A DNA stretch of 55,229 nt from Pseudonocardia xinjiangensis. GTDB taxonomy: Bacteria; Actinomycetota; Actinomycetes; Mycobacteriales; Pseudonocardiaceae. The notes beneath the pieces are model-generated. The model did no database searches. It saw nothing but the letters and a program-made list of their open reading frames with translations, and had not been told where the DNA came from. Location: the NCBI RefSeq assembly GCF_012911925.1, contig NZ_JAAXKY010000032.1:1-55229 (forward strand), in the 5' to 3' direction. Positions within the stretch are counted from its first letter, which is position 1, and each line of letters begins with the position of its first letter. This document shows positions 17,641 through 26,299 of the stretch, one piece after another. The translations under genes and the position numbers were made by a program.

Positions 17641-18972
17641 ATGTCCGCTGTACCCGAGACGGGCGCCACTCGCGCGACCAGATCATTTCCGCGAGTAGGG
17701 GTTCGGGCCACCCGCAAGGCGACGATCATCGCCTTCTTCGCCTGGCTGTTCGCGGTCTTCGACTACATCATGTTCGGCACCTTGCTACCGCAGATCGCCG
17801 GCAGTTTCGGGTGGACCGACGCCACGGCGGCACTGGTCTCCACCCTCGTGTCCGTGGGCACCGCGGTCATCGCGCTGGCCGTGGGGCCGATCGTCGACCG
17901 CATCGGGCGCCGCAAGGGCATGATCCTCACCGTGTCGGGCACGGCGGTCGCGTCGGCCCTCTCGGCGGCGACGCCCGGCGCGGGCTACCTGATCGGGGTG
18001 CGGTCCCTCGGCGGCCTCGGGCTGTCGGAGCAGGCCGTCAACGCCACCTACCTCAACGAGCTCTACGCCGTCACCGACGACGAGGTGATCAAGCGGCGCC
18101 GCGGCCTGGTCTACAGCCTCGTGCAGGGCGGCTGGCCGCTCGGGGTGCTCCTGGCCTCGGCGTGGGTCGCCATCTTCCTGCCGCTGATCGGGTGGCGGGG
18201 CTGCTTCCTGCTCGCGGTGTTCCCCGCGGCACTCATCGCCCTGATGCGCCGCGGCCTGCGCGAGAGCCCGCAGTTCGAGCTCGAACTGAAGCTGCGCGCT
18301 CTGCGCAAGGAGGGCAAGACCGCCGAGGCGGCGGAGCTGGCGCGCTCCTACGGCGTCGACGACCAGCCCGCCGCCCCGCTGGCGGCGATCTTCCGGGGGC
18401 AGGCGCTGCGCAACACGCTCGTGCTCGGCTTCGCCTGGTTCATCAACTGGTTCGGTATCCAGCTGTTCAGCGTCCTGGGGACGAGCGTGCTGACCGAGGG
18501 CAAGCACGTGAGCTTCGAGAACTCGTTGGTGCTCCTCATCGTGGTCAACGCCGTGGGCTACCTCGGTTACATCGCGCACGGCTTCCTCGGCGACCGGCTG
18601 GGCCGCCGCAACGTGATCGCGTTCGGCTGGATCATCTCGGGGATCCTGTTCGCCCTGATGCTGACGGTCGCCAACGGCACGGTCAGCGTGGTGGTGCTGT
18701 ACTCACTCGGCATGTTCTTCCTGGTCGGCCCGTACGCCGCGATGCTCTTCTACATGGGCGAGTGCTACGACACGACATGCCGGGCCACGGGCACCGGCTT
18801 CCTCAACGCACTGTCCCAGCCCGGCGCGATCGTGGCCGGGGCCATCGTCACGGGGATGCTCGCGAGCGGCTCCACCTGGGGTCACGCCGCGCTCCTGGTC
18901 GGCGCGGTCGGCACGTTCGTGTCCGGGTTCGTCATGTTCGGTGCCCGCAAGGCACCGCTGCTGCAGTGTTGA
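17641..18972 (+). CDS. MFS transporter
   Basis: 443-aa major facilitator with about 12 hydrophobic segments, the loop 2-3 signature [13 protein letters not shown] and the loop 8-9 GDRLGRRN. It probably imports the compound processed by the flanking enzymes. ATG 17641 follows a GAAGAGGGC site. The first 25 codons are odd: they overlay a degenerate copy of the 22-bp repeat family (17659-17700), giving an Arg/Thr-rich N-terminal tail before the first membrane helix near residue 27. A 45-bp gap separates it from the deacetylase gene and 11 bp from the SDR gene that follows. Confidence 0.92.
   Translation: MSAVPETGATRATRSFPRVGVRATRKATIIAFFAWLFAVFDYIMFGTLLPQIAGSFGWTDATAALVSTLVSVGTAVIALAVGPIVDRIGRRKGMILTVSGTAVASALSAATPGAGYLIGVRSLGGLGLSEQAVNATYLNELYAVTDDEVIKRRRGLVYSLVQGGWPLGVLLASAWVAIFLPLIGWRGCFLLAVFPAALIALMRRGLRESPQFELELKLRALRKEGKTAEAAELARSYGVDDQPAAPLAAIFRGQALRNTLVLGFAWFINWFGIQLFSVLGTSVLTEGKHVSFENSLVLLIVVNAVGYLGYIAHGFLGDRLGRRNVIAFGWIISGILFALMLTVANGTVSVVVLYSLGMFFLVGPYAAMLFYMGECYDTTCRATGTGFLNALSQPGAIVAGAIVTGMLASGSTWGHAALLVGAVGTFVSGFVMFGARKAPLLQC
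17659..17700. repeat. Degenerate copy of the 22-bp repeat inside a coding start
   Basis: The stretch has a forward-like core (GGGCGCCACTCGCG at 17661-17674) and a reverse-like core (CGCGAGTAGGG from 17690). The inner ACTCGCG and CGCGAGT are perfect inverted repeats whose starts are 22 bp apart, the same period as the intergenic arrays. It lies within codons 7-20 of the MFS gene. Confidence 0.6.
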
Positions 18973-18983
18973 TCGGAGGATCG

Positions 18984-19748
18984 ATGTCCGAACCGGCACG
19001 AGTCGCGGTCATCACCGGCGCCGCGAGCGGGATCGGCCGGGCGCTGGCCGTCTCCTATGCGGAAGCCGGGGTGCGCACGGTGGTCGGCACCTTCCCCGGC
19101 GACCCGCACGACCCGCACGAGACCGCGAAGGCGGTGGCCGAGGCGGGCGGCGAGTGCGTGGTCCACGAGGTGGACGTGCGCGATCCGCGGCAGGTCGACG
19201 CCTTCGCCCAGCGCGCCGTGGACGAGTGGGGGCGGCTCGACATCGCGGTGGCCGCCGCCGGCGTGCTGCGCCGCGCGGCGCTGGCCGACCTCACCGACGA
19301 CGCGTGGGACGACATGCTGTCGGTCGATCTCACGGGGGTGCTGCGCACGCTGCGGTCGGCCGCGGCGCGCATGGACGGCGGCGCGATGGTCGCCGTGTCG
19401 TCCATCGCGGGCGGCGTCTACGGCTGGGGCGACCACGCTCACTACGGGGCGGCCAAGGCCGGCGTGCTCGGGCTGTGCCGGAGCCTCGCGGTGGAGCTCG
19501 CACCGCGCGGGATCCGGGTCAACACGGTGATCCCCGGCTACGTGGTCACACCGCAGTCGCTGGACCCGGTGAACTCGCTGGGACCGGAAGGCCTGGAACG
19601 CGCCGGGCGGGACATCCCGCTGGGCCGCGCGGGCCGTCCCGACGAGGTGGCGGCGGTGATCCGGTTCCTGACCTCGGAGCAGGCGTCCTACGTGACCGGT
19701 CAGACCATGGTCGTCGACGGCGGGCTCACCGTCCGCATGCCCGCATGA
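18984..19748 (+). CDS. SDR-family NAD(P)-dependent oxidoreductase
   Basis: 254-aa classical short-chain dehydrogenase. [11 protein letters not shown] is the cofactor motif, VAAAGV corresponds to the NNAG position (degenerate), and the catalytic set is Ser in VSSIAGG with Tyr-Lys in YGAAKAG. The C-terminus [11 protein letters not shown] is typical. ATG 18984 follows a GATCGGAGGA site, 11 bp after the MFS stop. As third gene of the LacI-controlled operon, it presumably oxidises or reduces a catabolic intermediate of the imported compound. Confidence 0.93.
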   Translation: MSEPARVAVITGAASGIGRALAVSYAEAGVRTVVGTFPGDPHDPHETAKAVAEAGGECVVHEVDVRDPRQVDAFAQRAVDEWGRLDIAVAAAGVLRRAALADLTDDAWDDMLSVDLTGVLRTLRSAAARMDGGAMVAVSSIAGGVYGWGDHAHYGAAKAGVLGLCRSLAVELAPRGIRVNTVIPGYVVTPQSLDPVNSLGPEGLERAGRDIPLGRAGRPDEVAAVIRFLTSEQASYVTGQTMVVDGGLTVRMPA

Positions 19749-19760
19749 CGGGGGCGTCCG

Positions 19761-20477
19761 ATGGCTGAGCCGCACGAGCGGGGCGTCCTGGCCGGCCGCA
19801 CGGCGCTGGTCGTCGGTGGCGGCAGCGGGATCGGCCGAGCCATCGCCGAGGCGTTCGCCGCGGCCGGTGCGGACGTGGTGGCCGCCGACCGGAAGAACGC
19901 GCAGGTGGTCATCGACGTCACCGACGAGGAGTCGGTGCGCACCGCGGTCGCCGAGGCGTCCGCCCGCCTGGGCCGGATCGACGTCCTGGTCAACTCCGCG
20001 GGCATCCTGACCGAGTCGCCACTCGTCGAGATGGATCTCGCCACCTGGTCCGCGACGCTCGCGGTCGACCTGACCGGGGTCTTCCTCTGCTGCCGGCACG
20101 TGGTGCCCGGCATGGTGGAGCGCGGCTTCGGCCGCGTCATCAACATCGCGTCGCAGCTCGGCATCAAGGGCGGCCGCGACCTCACGCACTACTCCGCGGC
20201 CAAGGCGGGCGTCATCGGTCTGACGAAGTCCCTCGCCCTCGAGGTCGCCGAGCACGGGGTGCTCGTCAACGCCATCGCGCCGGGGCCCATCGAGACGCCG
20301 CTGGTGGAGGGCATCACCGAGGAGTGGAAGGCCGCGAAGCGCAAGGAGCTTCCGCTCGGCCGGTTCGGGCTCCCCGAGGAGGTCGCGCCCACCGCGGTGC
20401 TGCTCGCCAGCGATCCCGGCGGCAACCTGTTCGTCGGCCAGACGCTCGGGCCGAACTCCGGGGACGTGATGCCGTAG
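19761..20477 (+). CDS. SDR-family NAD(P)-dependent oxidoreductase
   Basis: 238-aa short-chain dehydrogenase, only distantly like its neighbour. Motifs are VGGGSGIGRAIAEA for cofactor binding, NSAGIL (NNAG variant), and the catalytic NIASQLG with YSAAKAG. The end LFVGQTLGPNSGDVMP replaces the usual VDGG. It follows the previous SDR by 12 bp and is the last obvious member of the operon begun at 16717. Two SDRs in one catabolic operon suggest consecutive redox steps, or an oxidation/reduction epimerisation. Confidence 0.92.
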   Translation: MAEPHERGVLAGRTALVVGGGSGIGRAIAEAFAAAGADVVAADRKNAQVVIDVTDEESVRTAVAEASARLGRIDVLVNSAGILTESPLVEMDLATWSATLAVDLTGVFLCCRHVVPGMVERGFGRVINIASQLGIKGGRDLTHYSAAKAGVIGLTKSLALEVAEHGVLVNAIAPGPIETPLVEGITEEWKAAKRKELPLGRFGLPEEVAPTAVLLASDPGGNLFVGQTLGPNSGDVMP

Positions 20478-20494
20478 TGGCACGGGAACACTGA

Positions 20495-21160
20495 ATGTGC
20501 GGTGCGTGCGGGGACCGGACCGCGTCGGACTGGGGGAGACCCTGGTTCTCCGACCTCGCGGCGCGGACCGCCGCGGTCACGGCGCTGCTGCGGCTGGTCA
20601 CCCGGCCCGGGGTGCGGGCCGCCGCGCGCAGCGGCGGCTGGCTGGTCACCGGACCGACCGGCGCGACGACGGTGTGCGGCGGCCTGAGCGCTCTGGTCGC
20701 CGCTGTGCGGCCGTTCGGGCCGGCCGTCCCGGAGTTCGACCCCGCCGCGTCCGGGCGCCTGGCCGTTCCCGAGCAGGACGGCCGCGAGGGGCTACGCCTG
20801 CGCGTGGATCCGGGCGCGCCGCGGACGGCCCTGCGCCCGGGCCTCACCGCGATGGTGGTGCCCGACGACGACACCGCGCTCCGGGTGCTCGCCGCGCTCT
20901 CCACACCGCCGTGGTCGCTGCGGTACTACCTGCGCGAGCTGAGCGGTGTCGGTGCCCCGTGGGGGCGGCCCGGCTCCGTGCTCACCGGCACCGCGGTCGA
21001 CGTCGTGGTCTGGCTGGAGTGGGCCAGGCAGGCGGGAGCCTTCGACGCCGGGACGGTCGCCGCGCGGTGCCCGCTCGACGACCGGCGGGAGCTCGACGTG
21101 GAGATCCGCGCCGGTCACGTCGTGCGCGCCCGCTGGGAGCCGGCGTCCCCGGCGAGCTGA
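20495..21160 (+). CDS. Hypothetical protein with N-terminal CxxC
   Basis: 221-aa protein that I do not recognise. It begins MCGACG, a possible thiol or metal-binding motif, and is otherwise soluble with a mixed alpha/beta pattern, an internal LRYYLREL helix and no signal peptide. The start ATG at 20495 keeps the Cys pair at the N-terminus. It lies 17 bp after the SDR operon but on content seems unrelated. A role cannot be assigned. Confidence 0.7.
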   Translation: MCGACGDRTASDWGRPWFSDLAARTAAVTALLRLVTRPGVRAAARSGGWLVTGPTGATTVCGGLSALVAAVRPFGPAVPEFDPAASGRLAVPEQDGREGLRLRVDPGAPRTALRPGLTAMVVPDDDTALRVLAALSTPPWSLRYYLRELSGVGAPWGRPGSVLTGTAVDVVVWLEWARQAGAFDAGTVAARCPLDDRRELDVEIRAGHVVRARWEPASPAS

Positions 21161-21166
21161 CCGGAC

Positions 21167-21610
21167 TCAGCTGCGCACGACCCCCACGAGGTTGGACAGC
21201 ACGCCGTCGTGGATGCGCTGCAGTCCCTTCGGCGCGAACGTCCGCTCGAAGAAGCCGCCGATCCCGCCCGCGCCGTTCCACGTGGTCTCCACCGCCACGA
21301 CGCTGCGGTCGGCGCCTGCCGGCGTGACCGTCCACGTCGTGACCATGCTGGAGTTCGTGTCCCGCTCGACGATGCGGTCCTCCGCCGGGACGCCGACCTC
21401 GACCAGCTGGTCGCGCACCCGCTTCTTCGTGGCCTGCAGGGTCCAGTGCACCCGCGTGCCGGCTCCGGTGCCACCTGCCTCCACGCGGTAGTCGCGATAG
21501 TGCTCCGTGAGAATCGTCGGCCGCACCGTCTCGTAGTCCGCGAGCGCCGCCCGCACGCGCTCCGCCGGGGCCTCGATGGTGCGTGTCGACCGGGCCGTCA
21601 CCTGTGCCAT
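21167..21610 (-). CDS. SRPBCC (START-like) family protein
   Basis: 147-aa protein of the polyketide cyclase/START-like superfamily. It has the typical opening TARSTRTIEAPAERVRAALADYE, a central beta-sheet and a C-terminal helix (FFERTFAPKGLQRIHDGVLS) that closes the hydrophobic pocket. These proteins bind hydrophobic ligands, and the specific ligand is unknown. It is convergent with the upstream hypothetical gene (6-bp gap) and 42 bp from the lipoprotein gene. Confidence 0.85.
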   Translation of the reverse strand: MAQVTARSTRTIEAPAERVRAALADYETVRPTILTEHYRDYRVEAGGTGAGTRVHWTLQATKKRVRDQLVEVGVPAEDRIVERDTNSSMVTTWTVTPAGADRSVVAVETTWNGAGGIGGFFERTFAPKGLQRIHDGVLSNLVGVVRS

Positions 21611-21652
21611 GGCCCCATCCTGCCCCGGCGCCGCGCTGCGGTCCGACCGGGA

Positions 21653-22210
21653 TCAGGGTGTGGCGGGCGCCTTCTTGCCCTCCGGGGTGGCCGCGAACCA
21701 CTTGCCGCCCACGCCCTGGCCCGTCGCGGTGCCCGGGGCGGTGTCGCCCGAGTAGCGGTAGAGCGCCCACCCGGCGAGCGTGAGCTGGCTCGTGCCGTCG
21801 GAGCGTTGCACCATGCCGATGAGCGACTGGTTCACGCCCTGCAGCGACAGCTTGCCCTCGGGGTCGACGATGATCGGCGGCCACTTCGCCGCGCACTCGC
21901 CCTCGCACGTCGCCGTCGGCGGCTTCGCCTTGTCCTGGTCGAACCGGTAGAGGGTGAAGCCCTCCGCGTCGGTGACGACCGGGCCGACCTCGGGCAGGAC
22001 GCGCGCGGCCAGCACGGTGCCGCCGGTGGCCGCGCCGGCGCCGGAGGCACCACCCGCCTTGCCGGACGGGGACTGGGCGGGAGCCGACAGTGGGGAGGGG
22101 GACGAGCTGTAGCCGTATCCGTCATCGCCGGTGGTGATGCCCCCGCACGCGCTGAGCGCGAACGTGAGGGTGGCCATTGCGGCGATCGGCAGGATCCGGG
22201 GTAGGCGCAT
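21653..22210 (-). CDS. Secreted lipoprotein with two Lipoprotein_15 repeats (SCO0930-like)
   Basis: 185-aa exported lipoprotein. A signal peptide with hydrophobic core ends in the lipobox LSAC (Cys 22), followed by a Ser/Pro/Gly-rich linker. Two repeats of the 'secreted repeat of unknown function' follow: DAEGFTLYRFDQD with a CEGECAAKWPP Cys pair, and TLAGWALYRYSGD with GGKWFAATPEG. This layout matches SCO0930-like proteins common in actinobacteria, whose function is not established. It is monocistronic with 108 bp upstream, in which nothing is evident. Confidence 0.9.
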   Translation of the reverse strand: MRLPRILPIAAMATLTFALSACGGITTGDDGYGYSSSPSPLSAPAQSPSGKAGGASGAGAATGGTVLAARVLPEVGPVVTDAEGFTLYRFDQDKAKPPTATCEGECAAKWPPIIVDPEGKLSLQGVNQSLIGMVQRSDGTSQLTLAGWALYRYSGDTAPGTATGQGVGGKWFAATPEGKKAPATP

Positions 22211-22318
22211 GGGGGAGCTCCTCGATCAGGCGGCCGGTTCGGGGCCGGCCGTCTCCTCACACACGTATGTCCGTGGGGGTGGGTTCACCCCATTTCCGGG
22301 TGCCGGGCGACGGGTCGG

Positions 22319-23248
22319 TCAGCGGTCGGGCGGCTCCTCGGCCGGCGGTTCCTCGGATGGCGGCTCGTCGAGCTCCGCGCCGGAGACCTGCTTGCCGGCC
22401 TCCGTGACCTCTGCCGCCGGTACCTTCTCGAGGGACTCGTGCATGTGGGACGCCGTGGGCCGCGCCTCGACCATGGCGTGGCGCATGCCGTCGACGAGCC
22501 GGCCCACCGTGTCCCCGGCGTCCGACAGCTCGTCGAGCAGCCGGGCGAGATGCTCGGTGATGAGGCGCGCCAGGCGGTAGGCCTCCAGCGCGATGGCGGT
22601 GACCGCCACTGCCGTGGACGCGCCGGCGGTGACCGTCGCCGCGGCGAGCGCGGAGATCGCCTGGCGCACGGCCCAGGCGAGGAAGTCGGCGATGAGGTCC
22701 CGGACCAGGGCACGGACGGTCCCCACGGCCGCTCCCGAGCCGAGCACGACGTCGGCCACGCCGTCGGCCTGCCCGGCCACGTCGACGACCGATCGCGTGT
22801 ACCGGTGCACCGCGGCGCGGTAGGCCTCGCCCGCCTGCCCGCTCCAGCCGGGCACCCCGGTGGCGGTCTGGTCGGCGGCGACGCTGCGCAGCTCCGCCGC
22901 GATGTTGCTCCACGTCCGGGCCTGGGCGATCACCTGCTGAGGGTCGCCCGCCAGCGCGTCGAGGGGCTCGCGCAGGAACCAGACGTGCTCGATGAGCCAG
23001 CCCGCTCCCGACGACAGGACCTCGTCGAACGGGTCGGTGACGGCTCCGAGCGTGTCGAGGCCTGCTCCGGCTGCGGCGAAGGCGATCGTCAGGCCGTCCG
23101 GTTGCTCCTGGGCCACCGCATCCCCGAGATCGGCCCAGCTCGACGCCAACCCGGTGCCCTCCAGGACGGGGATCTCCCCGTCGGGCTCCGCGACGAGCGT
23201 GGTGCTGCCCGGTGGGGTGGGCTCCGCGGGTGGTCCGGGCTCGCTCAC
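22319..23248 (-). CDS. WXG100-like secretion substrate / T7SS-associated protein
   Basis: 309-aa helical protein with an acidic, Pro-rich tail (SEEPPAEEPP). The centre contains a WSGQAGEAYR motif, the W-x-G turn of WXG100/ESX-type helical hairpins, flanked by long Ala-rich helices and a hydrophobic stretch (about residues 195-215). It has no recognised toxin domain. The GTG at 23248 overlaps the stop of the EspC-like gene (GTGA), and that gene in turn overlaps a YbaB gene, giving a tight three-gene operon. Export by a type VII system is inferred; no ESX core genes lie in the window. Confidence 0.75.
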   Translation of the reverse strand: MSEPGPPAEPTPPGSTTLVAEPDGEIPVLEGTGLASSWADLGDAVAQEQPDGLTIAFAAAGAGLDTLGAVTDPFDEVLSSGAGWLIEHVWFLREPLDALAGDPQQVIAQARTWSNIAAELRSVAADQTATGVPGWSGQAGEAYRAAVHRYTRSVVDVAGQADGVADVVLGSGAAVGTVRALVRDLIADFLAWAVRQAISALAAATVTAGASTAVAVTAIALEAYRLARLITEHLARLLDELSDAGDTVGRLVDGMRHAMVEARPTASHMHESLEKVPAAEVTEAGKQVSGAELDEPPSEEPPAEEPPDR

Positions 23249-23544
23249 CGTCCGCCTCCGAACCCGGCAGCGGTGCCCTGCTCGAGCTCCCGGTAGGCGG
23301 CGGCGCTGGCCCGCACCCCGTCGGCGATCGACCCGGCCTGCTCGGTCAGCGCGGCGACCACGACCGACCCGGCGCGCGCCGCCTCGCTCGCGGCGCCGGC
23401 GAAGACCTGGCCGATCACCCCATAGGCGGCCGGGTCGAGCGGCCGGGCGGCAGCAGCCACCGCCCGCATCCGCGCGGCCAGCGCGTCGACCTGCCCCGCG
23501 TGGGCGTGGAGCACCCCGTCGTCGACCTCGAACCCGCCGGTCAT
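23245..23544 (-). CDS. EspC-like type VII secretion target (ESX-associated)
   Basis: 99-aa all-helical protein starting MTGGFEVDDGVLHAHAGQVD, the pattern of the EspC/DUF2580 family of ESX secretion-associated proteins, and ending in a Gly-rich tail. Its size is right for the family. The ATG at 23544 overlaps the stop of the upstream YbaB gene (ATGA), and its own stop overlaps the next start. It may pair with the following WXG-like protein as a helical heterodimer. Confidence 0.8.
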   Translation of the reverse strand: MTGGFEVDDGVLHAHAGQVDALAARMRAVAAAARPLDPAAYGVIGQVFAGAASEAARAGSVVVAALTEQAGSIADGVRASAAAYRELEQGTAAGFGGGR

Positions 23545-23894
23545 CGCTCGCCCTCGCTGCGCTGGGCCGGCAGGTAGGACCCCAGCATCCGCGTGGCTTC
23601 CGGGCCGATCAGCGGGGAGACGGCCGCGGCGGCGCGGCGAGCCGCCTCCCCCTTCGCCTCCTGGGCCGTGGCCACGACGGCTGCGGCGAGCTGCACGCGG
23701 GTCATGGTCTCGGTGCGCTCGGACAGCACCAGCCGGTGCAACGCGCCCGCCGGGTCGACCGTGACGGTGACCGCCCCGTCCCGGCTCGTCACGGTGGCCG
23801 ACGCGTCCGCCAGTGCCTTCTGCGCCTGTGCCGCCCGGGCTCCGAACTCCTGCAGCCGCTCCTGGTAGGAGGCCAGCCACTGTGCTCCGTCCAT
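23541..23894 (-). CDS. YbaB/EbfC family protein
   Basis: 117-aa protein resembling YbaB/EbfC nucleoid-associated proteins: an N-terminal coiled helix (about residues 5-35) and a beta-sheet core with VTVTVDPAGALHRLVLS. In actinobacteria, divergent YbaB proteins are often the first gene of operons with EspC- and WXG-like proteins, as here. It is likely a dimer, with DNA binding possible but unproven for this branch. The start at 23894 gives the usual compact length. Confidence 0.82.
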   Translation of the reverse strand: MDGAQWLASYQERLQEFGARAAQAQKALADASATVTSRDGAVTVTVDPAGALHRLVLSERTETMTRVQLAAAVVATAQEAKGEAARRAAAAVSPLIGPEATRMLGSYLPAQRSEGER

Positions 23895-23972
23895 GGGGCG
23901 GACGGTACGGAGGGGAGCAGCGTCCCCGAGGCGATTCGGCAGAACTCGTCGAGATCAGGAGCCGTCGCCCCC

Positions 23973-25835
23973 TTACCGCGGTACGGGCTCCGGGACGGGT
24001 GCCATGCCGTGCAGGTGGTAGAGCTGGGCGTAGCCGGGACTGGCCGAGAGGAGTTCGGTGTGGGTGCCGGCCCCGGTGATGCGGCCGTCCTCGAGGTACA
24101 GGATCCGGTCGGCGTCGGTCACGGTCAGCAGGTTGTGCGAGATGATGATGGTGGTGCGCCCGGCCATGAGGCGGCGCAGTGGTACGAGGATGCGCTGGGT
24201 CGACTCGGCGTCGAGGCCGGTGGTGGGCTCGTCGAGCAGCAGCACCGGGCTGTCGCGGATCATCGCCCTGGCGATGGCGACCCGCTGGCGCTGCCCGCCC
24301 GAGAGCAGCCGGCCGCGTTGTCCGATGCGGGTGTCGTAGCCGTCGGGCAGCTGGTCGATGAAGGAGTTCGCGTCGGCAGCGGTCGCCGCCTTGATGAGCT
24401 CCTCCTCGGTGGCGCCGGGGCGGCCCCAGAGGATGTTGTCGCGGATGGTGCCGTCGAAGACGAGCGTCTCCTGCAGCACGGGTGTGATGTTGCGCCGGAG
24501 ATCGGTCAGGGTCAGCTCCCGCAGATCGCGCCCGTCGAGGGTGATGGAGCCCGAGTCGGGGTCGAAGAAGCGCAGGAGCAGCTTCGCCAGCGTCGACTTG
24601 CCGGCCCCGCTCGCGCCGACCAGCGCGATCCGCTGCCCCGGTTCGACGACGAAGTCGATCCCGGACACGGCCGGGCGCCCGGCGTCCTCGTACCCGAACG
24701 AGAGGCCACGCACCTGGAGCGAACCTCGGGCCCGGGTCAGCGGAGCCGGGTCGTCGGGCTCCACGACGGCCGGGGTGAGGTCGAGGAGCTCGATGACCCG
24801 CTCGGCACCGGTGCTGGCGGAGAACAGCCTGTTGGTCAGCTTCCCGAGTCCCTGGATCGGACCGTAGAGCTGGGTCAGGTAGGCCACGAAGGCCAGCACC
24901 CCGCCGAGGGTGATGTTGTTGTTGGCGAGCTCCCACACGGCGAACCCCACCACCAGCAGCACACCGACCACCTCGAGCAGGTTGGTCAGGGGGGAGAACA
25001 TGGCCTGCAGGCGGGTGGCACGCATCTGCGCGCGATAGGCGGCGAGGTTCTCCGTGTCGAACCGGCTCTGCTCCTCGTCCCAGCGGTCGTAGGCGCGCAC
25101 CAGCGCGGCGTTGCTGAAGCTCTCCTCGGCGACTGCGGTGATGGAACCGGCCTTGCGCCGCCTCTCACCCGAGGCGATCTTGATCCGGCTGGAGAAGGAC
25201 CGCGCGACGAGGACGAATCCCGGCGTGGCGACCAACGAGACCAGCGCGAGGCGCCAGTCGAGATAGAACAGCGCGGCGACGAAGAACGCGAGCTCGAAGA
25301 CGTAGGTCAGCCCCGCTCCGACGCCGGAGAGGATGAGCTGCTCGATCGCCGCGATGTCGCCGGTCAACCGGGAGAGGATGTCGCCCAGCTCGTTGCGGTC
25401 GAAGAAGGTCGACGACTGGCGGTGCAGGTGGCCGAAGACCCGGCTCCGCAGGTTCAGGATGAACCGTCCGCCGACCCAGGCCGCCAGATACTCGTCGAAG
25501 AAGCCCACGATGCCGCCGACCACCGTCAGCACCAGGTAGGCGCCTGCGACCTTCGCGAAGAGATGGAAGTCGTGCGGTTGCAGCACGTCGTCGATCAGGA
25601 TCTTGAGGAGATAGATCGTGGCGGCGCTCATCAACGGACCGACCACGATGAGCAACAGGCTGGTCCACACCCAGCCCCGATACGGGCGGGTGTCGGGCCA
25701 GAAGCGACGGAAGATGCTGGTCAGGCTCACCGGCGGTGCCTCCGGCAGGAGGTCCGTGGCCACCAGTAGCCGTGTGACGGACAGGCGCGGCGCCGGCGCG
25801 TCGGGCGCCTGCGTGGTGTGGCGTGCGTTCATCAT
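23973..25835 (-). CDS. ABC exporter, fused TMD-NBD (paralogue 1 of the peptide locus)
   Basis: 620-aa half-transporter of the MsbA/LmrA type. Six membrane segments occupy about residues 45-335. The nucleotide-binding domain has Walker A LVGASGAGKST, signature LLSGGQRQR, Walker B VLLLDEPTTGLD and H-loop IISHNL, all consensus, so a homodimer would be active. There is no N-terminal C39 peptidase. It is a close paralogue of the exporter at 26679-28583, from MMNARHTTQAP to near the C-terminus. The first of two tandem ATGs (25835) is used. Peptide gene 26300-26443 lies upstream on the same strand, 464 bp away. Confidence 0.93.
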   Translation of the reverse strand: MMNARHTTQAPDAPAPRLSVTRLLVATDLLPEAPPVSLTSIFRRFWPDTRPYRGWVWTSLLLIVVGPLMSAATIYLLKILIDDVLQPHDFHLFAKVAGAYLVLTVVGGIVGFFDEYLAAWVGGRFILNLRSRVFGHLHRQSSTFFDRNELGDILSRLTGDIAAIEQLILSGVGAGLTYVFELAFFVAALFYLDWRLALVSLVATPGFVLVARSFSSRIKIASGERRRKAGSITAVAEESFSNAALVRAYDRWDEEQSRFDTENLAAYRAQMRATRLQAMFSPLTNLLEVVGVLLVVGFAVWELANNNITLGGVLAFVAYLTQLYGPIQGLGKLTNRLFSASTGAERVIELLDLTPAVVEPDDPAPLTRARGSLQVRGLSFGYEDAGRPAVSGIDFVVEPGQRIALVGASGAGKSTLAKLLLRFFDPDSGSITLDGRDLRELTLTDLRRNITPVLQETLVFDGTIRDNILWGRPGATEEELIKAATAADANSFIDQLPDGYDTRIGQRGRLLSGGQRQRVAIARAMIRDSPVLLLDEPTTGLDAESTQRILVPLRRLMAGRTTIIISHNLLTVTDADRILYLEDGRITGAGTHTELLSASPGYAQLYHLHGMAPVPEPVPR

Positions 25836-26232
25836 CTCAACCCAGGGCCGGCGGAATCAGGACCGGCGGCCGTGGTGGTAGCCGCCGTGGTGGACTTGCC
25901 GTGGTGGTGGTCCGGCACGAGAAGAATTGCGCAGCACGCAGCTATTGCCGACGGGGCGACAGGTGAGCCCCTGCGCGGCGGCGAACCGGAATTCGACGCG
26001 GGAGCACGACTGCTGCGGCGGGACTCTCCTCAGCGGTTCGGAGTAGGCCGCCGATTCGTTCCGGGCGAAGAAAGTCGGCATCCGGAAACGTGGGCAGTCG
26101 GTCGGCGCGCGGCTGCGTCATTCCACCGGAGCGGCGCCGGACGCACGGGACGGTCGGTGTACCGATGGATCCTCACCGGCCCGGCGGATCGCGGGTCGTC
26201 GGTGTATCCGCTGGTACTGCCTCCGTGTGCGG
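25836..26232. other. Non-coding or eroded stretch between exporter 1 and peptide 1 hairpin
   Basis: About 400 bp with no gene that I can support. On the minus strand a frame ending at 25857, just before exporter 1, finishes with HHGGYHHGRRS, reminiscent of the His/Gly/Tyr-rich peptides nearby. It lacks a ribosome site, a conserved leader and a downstream hairpin, and could be a decayed fourth copy. Confidence 0.4.
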
Positions 26233-26271
26233 CCTGGGTGGCCCCGTACACAGCGGGTGGGGCCACCCAGG
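26233..26271. terminator. Hairpin downstream of peptide gene 1
   Basis: Perfect inverted repeat with 13-bp arms, CCTGGGTGGCCCC (26233-26245) and GGGGCCACCCAGG (26259-26271), with a 13-base loop. It lies 28 bp past the stop of peptide gene 1. It shares GGGTGGCCCC with the hairpin after peptide gene 2. No U-run; it could terminate, attenuate or protect the short mRNA. Confidence 0.7.
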
Positions 26272-26299
26272 GCCGTCATTCATTCAGTCATGCAGTCAA

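Noticed and set aside
22319..23248. Polymorphic toxin with WXG/LXG-type N-terminus
   Set aside because: There is no C-terminal toxin domain, and no immunity gene is adjacent; the tail is only acidic and Pro-rich.
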